DNA from: Pontibacillus sp. HMF3514
Lineage (GTDB): Bacteria; Bacillota; Bacilli; Bacillales; BH030062
Length of the DNA stretch: 64,000 nucleotides
Direction of reading: 5' to 3'
Assembly: GCF_009858175.1 (NCBI RefSeq)
Contig: NZ_CP047393.1
Span: forward strand, 1-64,000
A program made the position numbers and the translations under genes. Under the pieces are notes generated by a model. It was not told the origin of the DNA and ran no database searches. It was given only the letters and a program-made list of their open reading frames with translations. Below, one piece after another: positions 24,549 to 33,075 of the stretch. Numbering within the stretch: position 1 is the stretch's first letter; the number at the start of each line of letters is the position of its first letter.

Positions 24549-25145
24549 TTATTTACTCTCAACAAAACGCTCTACAATAGGTGTATTCGTACGTTCGACT
24601 AAGTAGAGTATTTTACTGCGATAATCCCGGAACTCCGGTTCATAAGGGATCACAAACTCTTCTCCACTTTTGGTTATAAAGATATGTTCTTTATAAACCT
24701 CCATGTTATTTTCCCTAGTAACAATCTGTTCAACTTTTGAAAAGTCATCCCAATTGAGATCTCTCTGACTGAGTTCGAATGTTTTATTATAGTGAAGTCC
24801 TTTATCATCAAAGAAATAATAATTGTTAGCAGCGTAAACATAACAAACAACTGAGATTATAAAGGATAATAAGATAAGCCACGGTCCTGTTTGTTTTCCG
24901 ATATCCTCGCGTTTAGAACGAATCATTTCATCAAGTGTCAGAAACATACTTAATAAAAACAATCCACTAAACCCTAATATATAAGCAGAAAAAGGTGCTC
25001 GGAAGAACCAATGACTCTTAGAAAAGTGAAAAACGTCATGGAGTAAAATTACAAATACGAATGGCATAAAAAAACTACTAATAAAACTGATCACAATAAA
25101 GCTAATTTTTAATGGCTTTGTATCGTACCCTATCATTTTTTGCAT
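24549..25145 (-). CDS. Membrane protein of unknown function
   Basis: The 198-residue product has four likely membrane helices: about 12-35, 48-66, 86-106 and a weaker first-half partner. They are followed by a soluble C-terminal half (about 110-198) with alternating beta-like segments (FFDDKGLHYNKTFELSQRDLNWDDFSKVEQI), reminiscent of a membrane-bound PH-like domain. No family is recognised with confidence. It stands alone and convergent to the chemoreceptor gene. Confidence 0.7.
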   Translation of the reverse strand: MQKMIGYDTKPLKISFIVISFISSFFMPFVFVILLHDVFHFSKSHWFFRAPFSAYILGFSGLFLLSMFLTLDEMIRSKREDIGKQTGPWLILLSFIISVVCYVYAANNYYFFDDKGLHYNKTFELSQRDLNWDDFSKVEQIVTRENNMEVYKEHIFITKSGEEFVIPYEPEFRDYRSKILYLVERTNTPIVERFVESK

Positions 25146-25336
25146 CGAATTAATCCCCCTGAAATTTTCTGCTCTCTATATTCAACATTTTAGAAAATTT
25201 AACCATTTTTACTCATTATAATGAAAATGCACAAGAAAGAAAATCCTAATCTTAAATTTTAAAAATTCTTAGCATGTATAAAATCTATGAAAAAAGAAAT
25301 AATGGATGCTATCTATACTGCCGAGGAGGGCTATAT

Positions 25337-26083
25337 ATGGCAGGTGAAGAGAAATATAGTCGTAGAGAGTTTTTGCGTAAAAGTGGCTATGCTGCAGGTG
25401 GATTAGTAGGTGGAGGATTAATTGCTAGTTTAATAACGAAACAAGTCATGGAAGAGGATCCGAAAACAAAACCTTCTGATCCGAATTTATCGAGTGATCA
25501 TTTTAACGATGCGTTTATGTTTTTCACAAATCGTGATGACTTTCGTGTTCTTGCTGCATGCTGTGAGCGAATTTTTCCTGATGATGAAAACGGCCCTGGT
25601 GCGATTCGATTAGGGGTTCCTTTCTATATTGATCATCAATTAGCTGGTCCGTGGGGAAATAACACAAAAGAATACATGCAGGGTCCATTTTATAAAGGTC
25701 AACCGACACAAGGGTATCAATCTCGCTTAAATCGTGGCGAGATCTTTAGGCAAGGTATTCAAAAAATAAAAGTCATAAGTCAAAAGGAATATCAAAAGAG
25801 TTTTCAAGAGTTAGAAGCGGAACAACAAGACAACATTCTGTCAGCATTTGCTCAGAATAAAGTGAACATGTCAGGTACAAGTTCAGCAGAGTTTTTTGAG
25901 CTCATGCGTGCAGCCACTATTGAAGGGGTATATGCAGATCCCATGTATGGTGGAAACCGAAACATGGAGGGCTGGAAAATGAAAGATTTCCCGGGAGCTC
26001 AAATGGCTTATATCCGTCAGATTCAGAGCGATCAATTCATAGAAATGGAACCACAAAGTTTACACAATATGTTGAATAAGTAA
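25337..26083 (+). CDS. Tat-exported gluconate 2-dehydrogenase subunit 3 family protein
   Basis: The 248-residue product starts at the ATG 25337, just after RBS GAGGAGGG; upstream in-frame codons are outside it. It carries a twin-arginine signal SRREFLRKSGYAAGGLVGGGL. The body resembles the small (gamma, subunit 3) partner of membrane-linked FAD sugar-acid dehydrogenases, with CERIFPDDENGPGAIRLGVPFYIDHQLAG. It is followed after 17 bases by the FAD subunit, which has no signal of its own and is probably co-exported. Confidence 0.87.
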   Translation: MAGEEKYSRREFLRKSGYAAGGLVGGGLIASLITKQVMEEDPKTKPSDPNLSSDHFNDAFMFFTNRDDFRVLAACCERIFPDDENGPGAIRLGVPFYIDHQLAGPWGNNTKEYMQGPFYKGQPTQGYQSRLNRGEIFRQGIQKIKVISQKEYQKSFQELEAEQQDNILSAFAQNKVNMSGTSSAEFFELMRAATIEGVYADPMYGGNRNMEGWKMKDFPGAQMAYIRQIQSDQFIEMEPQSLHNMLNK

Positions 26084-26100
26084 GATAGGAGGATGCTGTA

Positions 26101-27813
26101 TTGCCGAAAACATTACCAAAAGTTGACGTTGTAACAGTGGGCGTTGGTTGGACAGGTGGAATTTTAGCAGCTGAATTAGCTAGGAATGGAATGAAAGTGG
26201 TTGGTCTTGAACGTGGAAAGGAACGTACAACAGCAGATTATTTACATGGGCATGATGAACTTCGATATGCATTGAGGTATGAACTCATGCAAGATGTATC
26301 CAAGGAAACCATTACATTTCGAAACAACCGTGGTCAACTGGCTCTGCCTATGAGACAATTAGGTTCTTTTCTTTTAGGAGAGAATCTAGGGGGAGCAGGT
26401 GTCCACTGGAACGGACAAACGTACCGCTTCTTTCCATATGATTTTGAAATTAAATCTAGGACCGAAGAGAAATATGGAAAAGGAAAAATAAAAAAAGGTT
26501 ATCTCGTGCAGGATTGGGGCATTACCTACGATGAGATGGAGCCTTACTATGATCAGTTTGAAAAGGCTTGTGGTATTTCTGGCGAGGAAAACCCTATGGC
26601 GGGAAAACGCAGTAATCCTTATCCGACTCCTCCAATGAAAAGTACACCGATTTTAGAAAAGTTTACAAAGGCGACGAAAGAATTAGGTTACAAACCGTAT
26701 CGAATCCCGTCTGCGAATCTATCAGAAACTTATCGAAACCAATATGATCAACAAATTAATGCTTGTCAGTATTGCGCTTTTTGTGAGCGATTTGGGTGTG
26801 AGTATGGGGCCAAATCTGATCCTGTTGTATCGGTTATTCCAGCTGCAAAGAAAACCGGTAACTACGAGATACGCTATCATTCTAATGTAACCGAGGTTCT
26901 TTATGATGGAGAGAAGGCTACGGGTGTAAAATATATAGATGTTTATAGTGGTGAAGAATTTATACAGCCTGCTGAAGTTGTGGCCCTAACATCTTACGTG
27001 ATGAACAATGTGAAGTTCTTGCTAATGTCTAATATCGGAGAGCAATATAATCCGAATACAGGACGAGGTGTCGTTGGACGAAGCTATTGTTATCAAATTC
27101 TACCAGGTGCTACGGGGTTTTACGATGAAGAGCAGTTCAATTCCTTTATGGGGGCAGGAGCATTAGGTACATCGATAAACGATTTTTACGGTGATAACTT
27201 TGATCACTCAGACCTTGATTTTATCCACGGTGGTGTCATTTCAATTACTCAAACAGGGAAACGACCGATCGCGAACAATCCAACTCCACCAGATACACCA
27301 AGATGGGGGAAAGAATTTAAAAGGAATTCGATAAAGTATTACACACGAACCTTATCTTTAGGCTCACAAGGTGCATCACTTCCTCATCGAGACAACTATC
27401 TTGACCTTGATCCCACTTATAAGGATGCATACGGCTTGCCTCTTCTAAGGATGACGTACAATTTTACGGATCAAGATAAAAAGCTTCATAAATATTTAAC
27501 AAAAAAGACAGCTGAAATATCAGAGAAGATGGGAGCATCCAAAACCGTTCCTCATCCAGAGCTTACGGATTATAGCATTGTGCCATACCAGACAACACAT
27601 AATACAGGTGGAGCTATTATGGGAGAGGATCCTAATACTTCTGCAGTGAATAGTTATTTACAGCACTGGGATGCAGATAATCTATTTGTTGTGGGAGCCA
27701 GCGCTTTTCCACACAACGGTGGAGTGAATCCGACTGACACTGTGGGAGCTTTAGCATATAGAGCAGCTGAAGGGATCAAGAAGTACCGGAAAAACGGAGG
27801 ATTATTAGTGTGA
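26101..27813 (+). CDS. GMC-family FAD oxidoreductase (gluconate 2-dehydrogenase large-subunit type)
   Basis: This is a 570-residue flavoprotein with an N-terminal FAD-binding Rossmann fold (VVTVGVGWTGGILAAELARNG), a LGGAGVHWNGQTYR segment, and the C-terminal GMC closing motif with catalytic His (HNGGVNPTDTVGALAYRAAEG). Residues near 220 form a Cys cluster CQYCAFCERFGC, spaced CxxCxxCxxxxC, which may hold an iron-sulfur cluster. The start is TTG with RBS TAGGAGGA. The third, cytochrome c subunit of classic gluconate dehydrogenases is absent, so the electron acceptor is unknown. Confidence 0.88.
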   Translation: MPKTLPKVDVVTVGVGWTGGILAAELARNGMKVVGLERGKERTTADYLHGHDELRYALRYELMQDVSKETITFRNNRGQLALPMRQLGSFLLGENLGGAGVHWNGQTYRFFPYDFEIKSRTEEKYGKGKIKKGYLVQDWGITYDEMEPYYDQFEKACGISGEENPMAGKRSNPYPTPPMKSTPILEKFTKATKELGYKPYRIPSANLSETYRNQYDQQINACQYCAFCERFGCEYGAKSDPVVSVIPAAKKTGNYEIRYHSNVTEVLYDGEKATGVKYIDVYSGEEFIQPAEVVALTSYVMNNVKFLLMSNIGEQYNPNTGRGVVGRSYCYQILPGATGFYDEEQFNSFMGAGALGTSINDFYGDNFDHSDLDFIHGGVISITQTGKRPIANNPTPPDTPRWGKEFKRNSIKYYTRTLSLGSQGASLPHRDNYLDLDPTYKDAYGLPLLRMTYNFTDQDKKLHKYLTKKTAEISEKMGASKTVPHPELTDYSIVPYQTTHNTGGAIMGEDPNTSAVNSYLQHWDADNLFVVGASAFPHNGGVNPTDTVGALAYRAAEGIKKYRKNGGLLV

Positions 27814-27814
27814 A

Positions 27815-27850
27815 AAAAGGGACCTACATTGATTGTAGATCCCTTCTTTG
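27815..27850. terminator. Bidirectional terminator after the oxidoreductase gene
   Basis: AAGGGA..CTACA pairs with TGTAG-ATCCCTT around a short loop; it serves the convergent transporter gene too. Confidence 0.82.
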
Positions 27851-27856
27851 TCTTTA

Positions 27857-28495
27857 TTAAGAAATAACTTCTGCACCTGTTGAAGTTGAATGCTTTTCTT
27901 TCTTGGCTATTTTTACAAGCAGGTAAGCAATTGGTGTATCTACTACAGCTACAAGGAACTTAAATGCGTACTGCGTTCCAATCATTCCAAGGATCAAGCT
28001 CCATGGGAGACCAAAGAAAGCAATCGTGATAAATACAGTAGTATCTAACAACTGACTGGTCATCGTGGATAAGTTGTTACGCAACCATAATTTATTGTTA
28101 CCATGCTTAGCTTTCAATTTATGAAATATCCAAACATCCGTATTTTGACTGACAAGATAAGAGATAAGACTGGCTAGCATCACTTGAAAACTACCACCAA
28201 GGATTGTTTCAAATTCAGCCTGTTTATCAAAAGTAGCATCCGGAGCGGCTGGAAGGGCAATGGCGATCATAATAAAAATCATAGCTACAATCTGTGTTAA
28301 AAATCCAGCTTTTACAGTTTTCTTTGCTGTTTCTTTTCCATAAACTTCTCCAATAACGTCTGTCACTAAATACGTTACAACATATACGATTACTGCTGCA
28401 GGTAGGACAAAGTCACCTACGCTAAAAAGCTTCACGCCTAGAATATTGGATAAAATGAGCAACCCAACAAACAATGCGTTTAAATACATTAACAA
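27857..28495 (-). CDS. Queuosine precursor transporter (YhhQ/VUT family)
   Basis: This is a 212-residue membrane protein with about six helices. It belongs to the family that imports 7-deazaguanine precursors of queuosine (PreQ0/PreQ1). Conserved features include VTYLVTDVIGEVYGKETAKK and SYLVSQNTDVWIFHKLK. The open frame reaches a TTG at 28537, but RBS AAAGGAGAG (28512-28504) lies downstream of that codon and fits the TTG at 28495; ATG 28489 is another option. It is the second gene of a transcript led by queF under a preQ1 riboswitch, which supports the substrate. Confidence 0.9.
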   Translation of the reverse strand: MLMYLNALFVGLLILSNILGVKLFSVGDFVLPAAVIVYVVTYLVTDVIGEVYGKETAKKTVKAGFLTQIVAMIFIMIAIALPAAPDATFDKQAEFETILGGSFQVMLASLISYLVSQNTDVWIFHKLKAKHGNNKLWLRNNLSTMTSQLLDTTVFITIAFFGLPWSLILGMIGTQYAFKFLVAVVDTPIAYLLVKIAKKEKHSTSTGAEVIS

Positions 28496-28543
28496 ATTGA
28501 TCTCTCTCCTTTGCGGGGGAGGAGGTTGTTCTAGCAAACCCTC

Positions 28544-29041
28544 TTAACGATTATCAATCGTTTCTGGATACATATCGTGGTTCATCATACGGTGCTCAGC
28601 CATTTTTTCATACTTCGTGTCTGGCTTACCATAGTTGCAATACGGGTCAATGGAAATACCGCCTCGTGGTGTGAATTTCCCCCATACCTCTATATAGCGA
28701 GGATCCATCAATTCAATAAGGTCGTTCATTATGATGTTTACGCTATCCTCATGGAAATCTCCATGGTTACGGAAACTGAAAAGGTATAGCTTAAGGGATT
28801 TACTTTCCACCATTTTTTCATCTGGAATATAACTGATATAGATCGTTGCAAAATCAGGTTGACCTGTTTTCGGACAAAGTGTCGTAAATTCAGGGCAGTT
28901 AAATTTCACAAAGTAATCACGGTATGGGTGCTGGTTATCGAAACTTTCAAGGATTTCAGGATTGTATTCAAAGCTATAAGGTGTTCCCTGATTTCCAAGA
29001 AGTGTTACATCGGTTAGTTCTTCATCTTTTCTTCCTGCCAT
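28544..29041 (-). CDS. queF: NADPH-dependent 7-cyano-7-deazaguanine reductase QueF
   Basis: QueF reduces the nitrile of PreQ0 to PreQ1 in queuosine tRNA modification. The 165-residue unimodular form is typical of Bacillus. The catalytic Cys is in [19 protein letters not shown] (the CPxTGQPD motif), with the substrate-binding [21 protein letters not shown] following. The RBS AGAGGTG lies about 7 bases before the ATG. queC, queD and queE are not in this window. Expression is expected to fall when PreQ1 binds the leader. Confidence 0.97.
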   Translation of the reverse strand: MAGRKDEELTDVTLLGNQGTPYSFEYNPEILESFDNQHPYRDYFVKFNCPEFTTLCPKTGQPDFATIYISYIPDEKMVESKSLKLYLFSFRNHGDFHEDSVNIIMNDLIELMDPRYIEVWGKFTPRGGISIDPYCNYGKPDTKYEKMAEHRMMNHDMYPETIDNR

Positions 29042-29077
29042 GGTGTTTTCACCTCTGTTGGTTTATATTATTGCATT

Positions 29078-29155
29078 AAAAAAAGCCATTCCTAAGGAGA
29101 TGGCATACGTGTCGTCCCTTAGTTTTTTATAGAGGGTTGAGCTAGAACCTCTCCC
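29078..29155 (-). promoter_or_regulatory. PreQ1-I riboswitch with terminator
   Basis: Read on the minus strand, the leader of queF contains GAGAGGTTCTAGC, then ACCCTCTATAAAAAACTAA (aptamer about 29117-29155). This is the class I preQ1 aptamer: a short stem, a C-rich loop, and an A-rich tail that folds back as a pseudoknot. It is followed by the hairpin GCCAT..ATGGC and a run of eight Ts (29078-29104). This layout predicts that PreQ1 binding stops transcription of queF and the transporter. Confidence 0.95.
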
Positions 29156-29324
29156 GATTTAAACGGAATTTATGATTAAAATTGTATCCATTTGTTTGCG
29201 TTTTTATTATATCCCCCCTTCCTATACCTGTCAACAGACCTCGGTGCTCGCTTAGCACGTTCAAATGTTTAGTGAACTTAAACACGAGGAAAGGACCCTT
29301 ACCATCATGAAGGAGGGAAATGGA

Positions 29325-30773
29325 ATGCAAACACATAAACTTTATATTGATGGACAATATGTTGAATCTACTGGAAACGAAACTATAGATGTTATCAATC
29401 CTGCTACAGAAGAAGTTATATCGAATACACCTAAAGGAACTGAGGAAGATGTGGAAAAGGCCGTACAAGCTGCGTTAAAAGCCCAAAAAGAATGGGAACA
29501 GACCCCTGCGATCAAAAGAGGGATGGCTGTTCGCTATATGGGTGACAAAATTGAGGAGAAACGAGATACCTTTATAGAGCTTTTACAACAAGAACAAGGC
29601 AAAGATTATGAGTTAGCTAGCGGTGAAGTGGATTTAGCAATTGACTACTTCCGTTATATGTCGGAATGGGCCCGCCGTATTGAAGGAGAAATTGTGCCAA
29701 GCGACCGACCAAATGAAAACATCTTAATCTATAAAAAGCCAATCGGAGTCGTTGCTGGCATTGTACCGTGGAACTTTCCTGTATTTATTTTAGCTAGAAA
29801 AGTAGCAACAGCACTTGTTACAGGTTGTTCCATTGTTCTTAAACCAAGTCAACAAACTCCAAATACAGCTGCAGAATTCACTAAAATTATAGATTCGATG
29901 GAACTTCCTTCAGGACTGTACAACTATATTACAGGTACAGGTGGCACAATTGGTCATGCACTAGCCTCTCACGAAAACGTGCATATGATCTCTATGACGG
30001 GAAGTGTAGGAGCTGGAACCAAAGTAATGGAAGCAGCAGCCCAAAATATTACAAAGGTAAACCTGGAGCTTGGAGGAAAGGCACCAGCAATCGTAACGGC
30101 TAATGCAGATATTGAAACAGCCGTGGAGAATATAAAAATTTCACGCTTAGCCAATAATGGACAAGCATGTACGAATGCAGAGCGTGTCTATGTGCATGAA
30201 TCACTAAAGGATCAGTTTGTAAATCGATTGAAAGAGGAGTTCCAGAATCAATCAATTGATGCCCCACTGAAAAACCAACAGGCTGATGTAGGACCGCTTA
30301 TCAGTGAAGACCGTCTGCAAGAGGTTGATGAGATGGTGCAAAATGCACTTAAGGAGGGTGCAAACCTCATTACAGGTGGAAAGCGTAAAGAAAATACTAG
30401 TGGTTTCTTCTATGAGCCAACGATTCTAACAAATGTGAAGCAAGATATGGAGATTATTCAAGAGGAGATTTTCGGTCCCGTTATCCCTGTAATGACCTTC
30501 TCAACGATTGATGAAGCAATTGAACTGGGAAATGACACAGATTATGGACTCTCATCTAGTGTCTATACACAAGATCTTAGTGAGGCCATGCGTGTCGTAA
30601 ATGAACTGAAATTTGGTGAAACATACGTAAACCGTGAAAACTTTGAAGCGGTACAAGGTTATCACCAGGGTATGCGTAAATCAGGACTTGGCGGTGCTGA
30701 TGGCAAGCACGGAATGGAAGATTTTCTAGTAACCCAAGTTGTGTATATGGATTACAATACGAATAAGAAATAA
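29325..30773 (+). CDS. AldA-like aldehyde dehydrogenase
   Basis: This is an NAD-dependent aldehyde dehydrogenase of 482 residues. It has the nucleotide-binding GIVPWNFPVF and MTGSVGAG regions, the catalytic Glu in NLELGGKAP and the catalytic Cys in NNGQACTNAERVYV. The end segment (NRENFEAVQGYHQGMRKSGLGGADGKHG) is characteristic of E. coli AldA, which oxidises lactaldehyde and glycolaldehyde, so I name it by that likeness only. The start is ATG 29325, set by RBS AAGGAGGG; longer in-frame reading upstream lacks one. It is a single gene with its own terminator. Confidence 0.88.
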   Translation: MQTHKLYIDGQYVESTGNETIDVINPATEEVISNTPKGTEEDVEKAVQAALKAQKEWEQTPAIKRGMAVRYMGDKIEEKRDTFIELLQQEQGKDYELASGEVDLAIDYFRYMSEWARRIEGEIVPSDRPNENILIYKKPIGVVAGIVPWNFPVFILARKVATALVTGCSIVLKPSQQTPNTAAEFTKIIDSMELPSGLYNYITGTGGTIGHALASHENVHMISMTGSVGAGTKVMEAAAQNITKVNLELGGKAPAIVTANADIETAVENIKISRLANNGQACTNAERVYVHESLKDQFVNRLKEEFQNQSIDAPLKNQQADVGPLISEDRLQEVDEMVQNALKEGANLITGGKRKENTSGFFYEPTILTNVKQDMEIIQEEIFGPVIPVMTFSTIDEAIELGNDTDYGLSSSVYTQDLSEAMRVVNELKFGETYVNRENFEAVQGYHQGMRKSGLGGADGKHGMEDFLVTQVVYMDYNTNKK

Positions 30774-30780
30774 TAAGAAT

Positions 30781-30811
30781 AGAGCTCTGGTTATCGGGGC
30801 TCTTTTTTTAT
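30781..30811 (+). terminator. Rho-independent terminator after the aldehyde dehydrogenase gene
   Basis: AGAGC pairs with GCTCT around a 13-base loop, followed by seven Ts. The rest of the 317-base gap up to acsA is AT-rich, with a cre site near its end. Confidence 0.72.
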
Positions 30812-31053
30812 TCTGTGAACAAACTATATGAAATAATCGATGATACTAGGAGACTAATCATAGAGAAGAAAATGCCAATTCATATTTTATAGTGTGAATT
30901 CTAACTTTTTCCTATTTAATAATATCTTTTCACTTTAAAAAACATAATAAATCCTCTAAAATAGATAGTAATTCACTAAATTTTTTAAAAATTTTAATAA
31001 GTGTTTAGCATTGTGCATAGGTTTGTATGGATGCTAAAAAATTTTGCGTTATC

Positions 31054-31067
31054 TGAAATCGTTTACA
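31054..31067 (+). promoter_or_regulatory. CcpA-binding cre site upstream of acsA
   Basis: TGAAATCGTTTACA matches the cre consensus TGWAANCGNTNWCA at every position. It lies 23 bases before the acsA ATG, so a bound CcpA would block the start of transcription or elongation. Catabolite repression of acsA by CcpA is known in B. subtilis. Confidence 0.85.
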
Positions 31068-31090
31068 ATCTTTATGGACGAGGTGATCTG

Positions 31091-32800
31091 ATGAATATGC
31101 AACGCATCGAAACAATGGCAGGAAACTACAACCTAGAAAACTACGAAGAAATGTACAAAAATTTTAACTGGGAAGAAGTGAAGAAGGAGTTCAGCTGGTA
31201 TGACTCTGGTAAGGTGAATATCGCTTACGAAACAATTGACCGACATGCTGAGAATCCAAAAAAAGCTGATCAAACAGCCCTTATCTATACGGCACCTGAT
31301 CGTGAAGAAAAACTTACTTTCTCTGAGTTAAAGCAAAAAAGTAACCAGTTTGCGAACGTTCTAAAGAAGCATGATATTGAAAAAGGCGACCGCGTCTTTC
31401 TATTCATGCCACGCAGTCCGGAATTCTACATGTCCTTCCTTGGAATTCTAAAGGTCGGCGCAATTGCAGGACCACTTTTTGAAGCCTTTATGGAACAAGC
31501 TGTTCGTGATCGTTTAGAAGATAGTGAAGCAAAAATGCTCATCACTACACCTGAATTATTAGATCGCGTTCCAGTAGGTGAACTTCCAAATCTTGAGAAA
31601 ATTGTTCTTGTTGGGGACACAAATTCAAGTGATCATATTGATTTTTATAAGGAAATGGAGCAGGCATCTAAGAGTTTTGATATTGAGTGGGTGGATTTAG
31701 AAGATGGTATGCTTCTCCACTATACGTCTGGTTCCACAGGTAAACCAAAAGGGGTTTATCATGTTCATAATGCCATGTTACAGCATTACCAAACTGCTAA
31801 GTGGGTCCTTGACCTTCAAAAAGATGATATCTATTGGTGTACAGCAGATCCGGGCTGGGTAACTGGAACAAGTTACGGTATTTTCGGTCCATGGTTAAAT
31901 GGTGTAACAAACGTTATTGTTGGTGGACGCTTCAGTCCTGAAAACTGGTATAAAACCCTTCAGGATTATAAGGTTACCGTTTGGTATTCTGCTCCAACCG
32001 CTTTCCGTAAGTTAATGAGTGCTGGAGGAGATGCTGTGAAGCCATTTGATATTTCAAACCTTCGCCATATCCTAAGTGTTGGTGAGCCGCTAAACCCTGA
32101 GGTTATTGCATGGGGAATGGATGCCTTCAAACTACGTATCCATGATACATGGTGGATGACGGAAACAGGTGCACAGCTCATTTGTAACTACCCAGCGCTT
32201 GATATGAAGCCAGGTTCAATGGGTAAACCATTCCCGGGAATCACAGCTTCTATCATTGATAATGAAGGAAATGAACTTCCTCCTAATCAAATGGGGAACT
32301 TAGCTATTAAAGCGCCTTGGCCATCTATGATGCGTGCAATCTGGAAGCGTCCTGAAAAGTATGAGAGCTATTTCCTAAACGGTTGGTACGTTTCTGGAGA
32401 CAGTGCTTATAAGGATGAAGAAGGTTACTTCTGGTTCCAGGGTCGTTTGGATGATGTAATCAATACATCTGGTGAGCGCGTAGGACCGTTTGAAGTTGAA
32501 TCTAAATTAATTGAACATGAGGCTGTAGCTGAAGCAGGAGTTATCGGAAAGCCTGATCCTGAGCGCGGAGAAATTATTAAGGCATTCATCACGTTAAACG
32601 ATGGATATAATAAATCTGATGAATTACTTGAAGATATTCGTCAATACGTGAAAAAAGGCTTAAGTGCCCATGCAGCTCCACGTGAGATTGAAGTTGCCGA
32701 TACGATTCCAAAAACACGTAGTGGTAAAATTATGCGTCGTCTTCTTAAGTCATGGGAGCTTGGTCTTCCAACAGGTGACACATCAACATTAGAAGAATAA
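31091..32800 (+). CDS. acsA: Acetyl-coenzyme A synthetase
   Basis: AcsA activates acetate to acetyl-CoA by way of acetyl-AMP. The 569 residues closely follow Bacillus AcsA (572). They carry the adenylate motif YTSGSTGKPKG, GRFSPENWY, HDTWWMTETGAQL, VSGDSAYKDEEGYFWFQGR, and the regulatory acetylatable lysine motif PKTRSGKIMRRLL near the end. The start ATG 31091 follows RBS GAGGTGATC; the frame is open upstream without an RBS. A perfect cre lies just upstream, pointing to repression by glucose. The gene ends in a terminator. Confidence 0.96.
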   Translation: MNMQRIETMAGNYNLENYEEMYKNFNWEEVKKEFSWYDSGKVNIAYETIDRHAENPKKADQTALIYTAPDREEKLTFSELKQKSNQFANVLKKHDIEKGDRVFLFMPRSPEFYMSFLGILKVGAIAGPLFEAFMEQAVRDRLEDSEAKMLITTPELLDRVPVGELPNLEKIVLVGDTNSSDHIDFYKEMEQASKSFDIEWVDLEDGMLLHYTSGSTGKPKGVYHVHNAMLQHYQTAKWVLDLQKDDIYWCTADPGWVTGTSYGIFGPWLNGVTNVIVGGRFSPENWYKTLQDYKVTVWYSAPTAFRKLMSAGGDAVKPFDISNLRHILSVGEPLNPEVIAWGMDAFKLRIHDTWWMTETGAQLICNYPALDMKPGSMGKPFPGITASIIDNEGNELPPNQMGNLAIKAPWPSMMRAIWKRPEKYESYFLNGWYVSGDSAYKDEEGYFWFQGRLDDVINTSGERVGPFEVESKLIEHEAVAEAGVIGKPDPERGEIIKAFITLNDGYNKSDELLEDIRQYVKKGLSAHAAPREIEVADTIPKTRSGKIMRRLLKSWELGLPTGDTSTLEE

Positions 32801-32813
32801 TTGAGTTAAAAAA

Positions 32814-32849
32814 GAAAGACTACTGGCCCCTGAGCTAGTAGTCTTTTTC
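32814..32849 (+). terminator. Rho-independent terminator after acsA
   Basis: AAGACTACT..GGCC and CTAGTAGTCTTT pair around a small loop, followed by a T run. Confidence 0.85.
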
Positions 32850-32870
32850 TTATTTCGTTATTCAGTAATA

Positions 32871-32983
32871 TGGTTCCGTTACGTTTATGCAGTTCAGCGG
32901 GCTGTGGAACGGGTTGCTTTCCCCGGAAGACCGATCGAGCTTCCTCGTCACTACGTTCCTGCGGGATCTCGCTCGCCCTTTAT
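32871..32983. repeat. Family B palindromic repeat, truncated copy
   Basis: This copy begins GGTTCCGTT, then GCGGGCTGTGGAACGGGTTG, CTTTCCCCGGAAGACCGATC and GCGGGATCTCGCTCGCCC. It matches the left two thirds of the full copies at 35595-35764 (inverted) and 60432-60603. The right third is missing, and the sequence passes directly into the promoter region of the monooxygenase gene at 33076. Confidence 0.85.
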
Positions 32984-32997
32984 CCCTTCACTCCGCT

Positions 32998-33020
32998 AAT
33001 GTTAAGGTTTTCATAACATT
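32998..33020. promoter_or_regulatory. Operator-like inverted repeat upstream of the first monooxygenase gene
   Basis: AATGTTA and TAACATT form a perfect 7-bp inverted repeat with a 9-base spacer, 56 bases before the ATG at 33076. It could bind a dimeric regulator; which one is unknown, and it does not match the classic Fur box. Confidence 0.4.
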
Positions 33021-33075
33021 GTGGTACGATTATTGTAGAAATCGACACAGCGAAAACATTAGGGGAAGTGAAATA

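Noticed and set aside
32887-33075. 63-residue N-terminal extension of the first monooxygenase
   Set aside because: The extension is translated family B repeat with no RBS; the ATG at 33076 has one and matches the family start.
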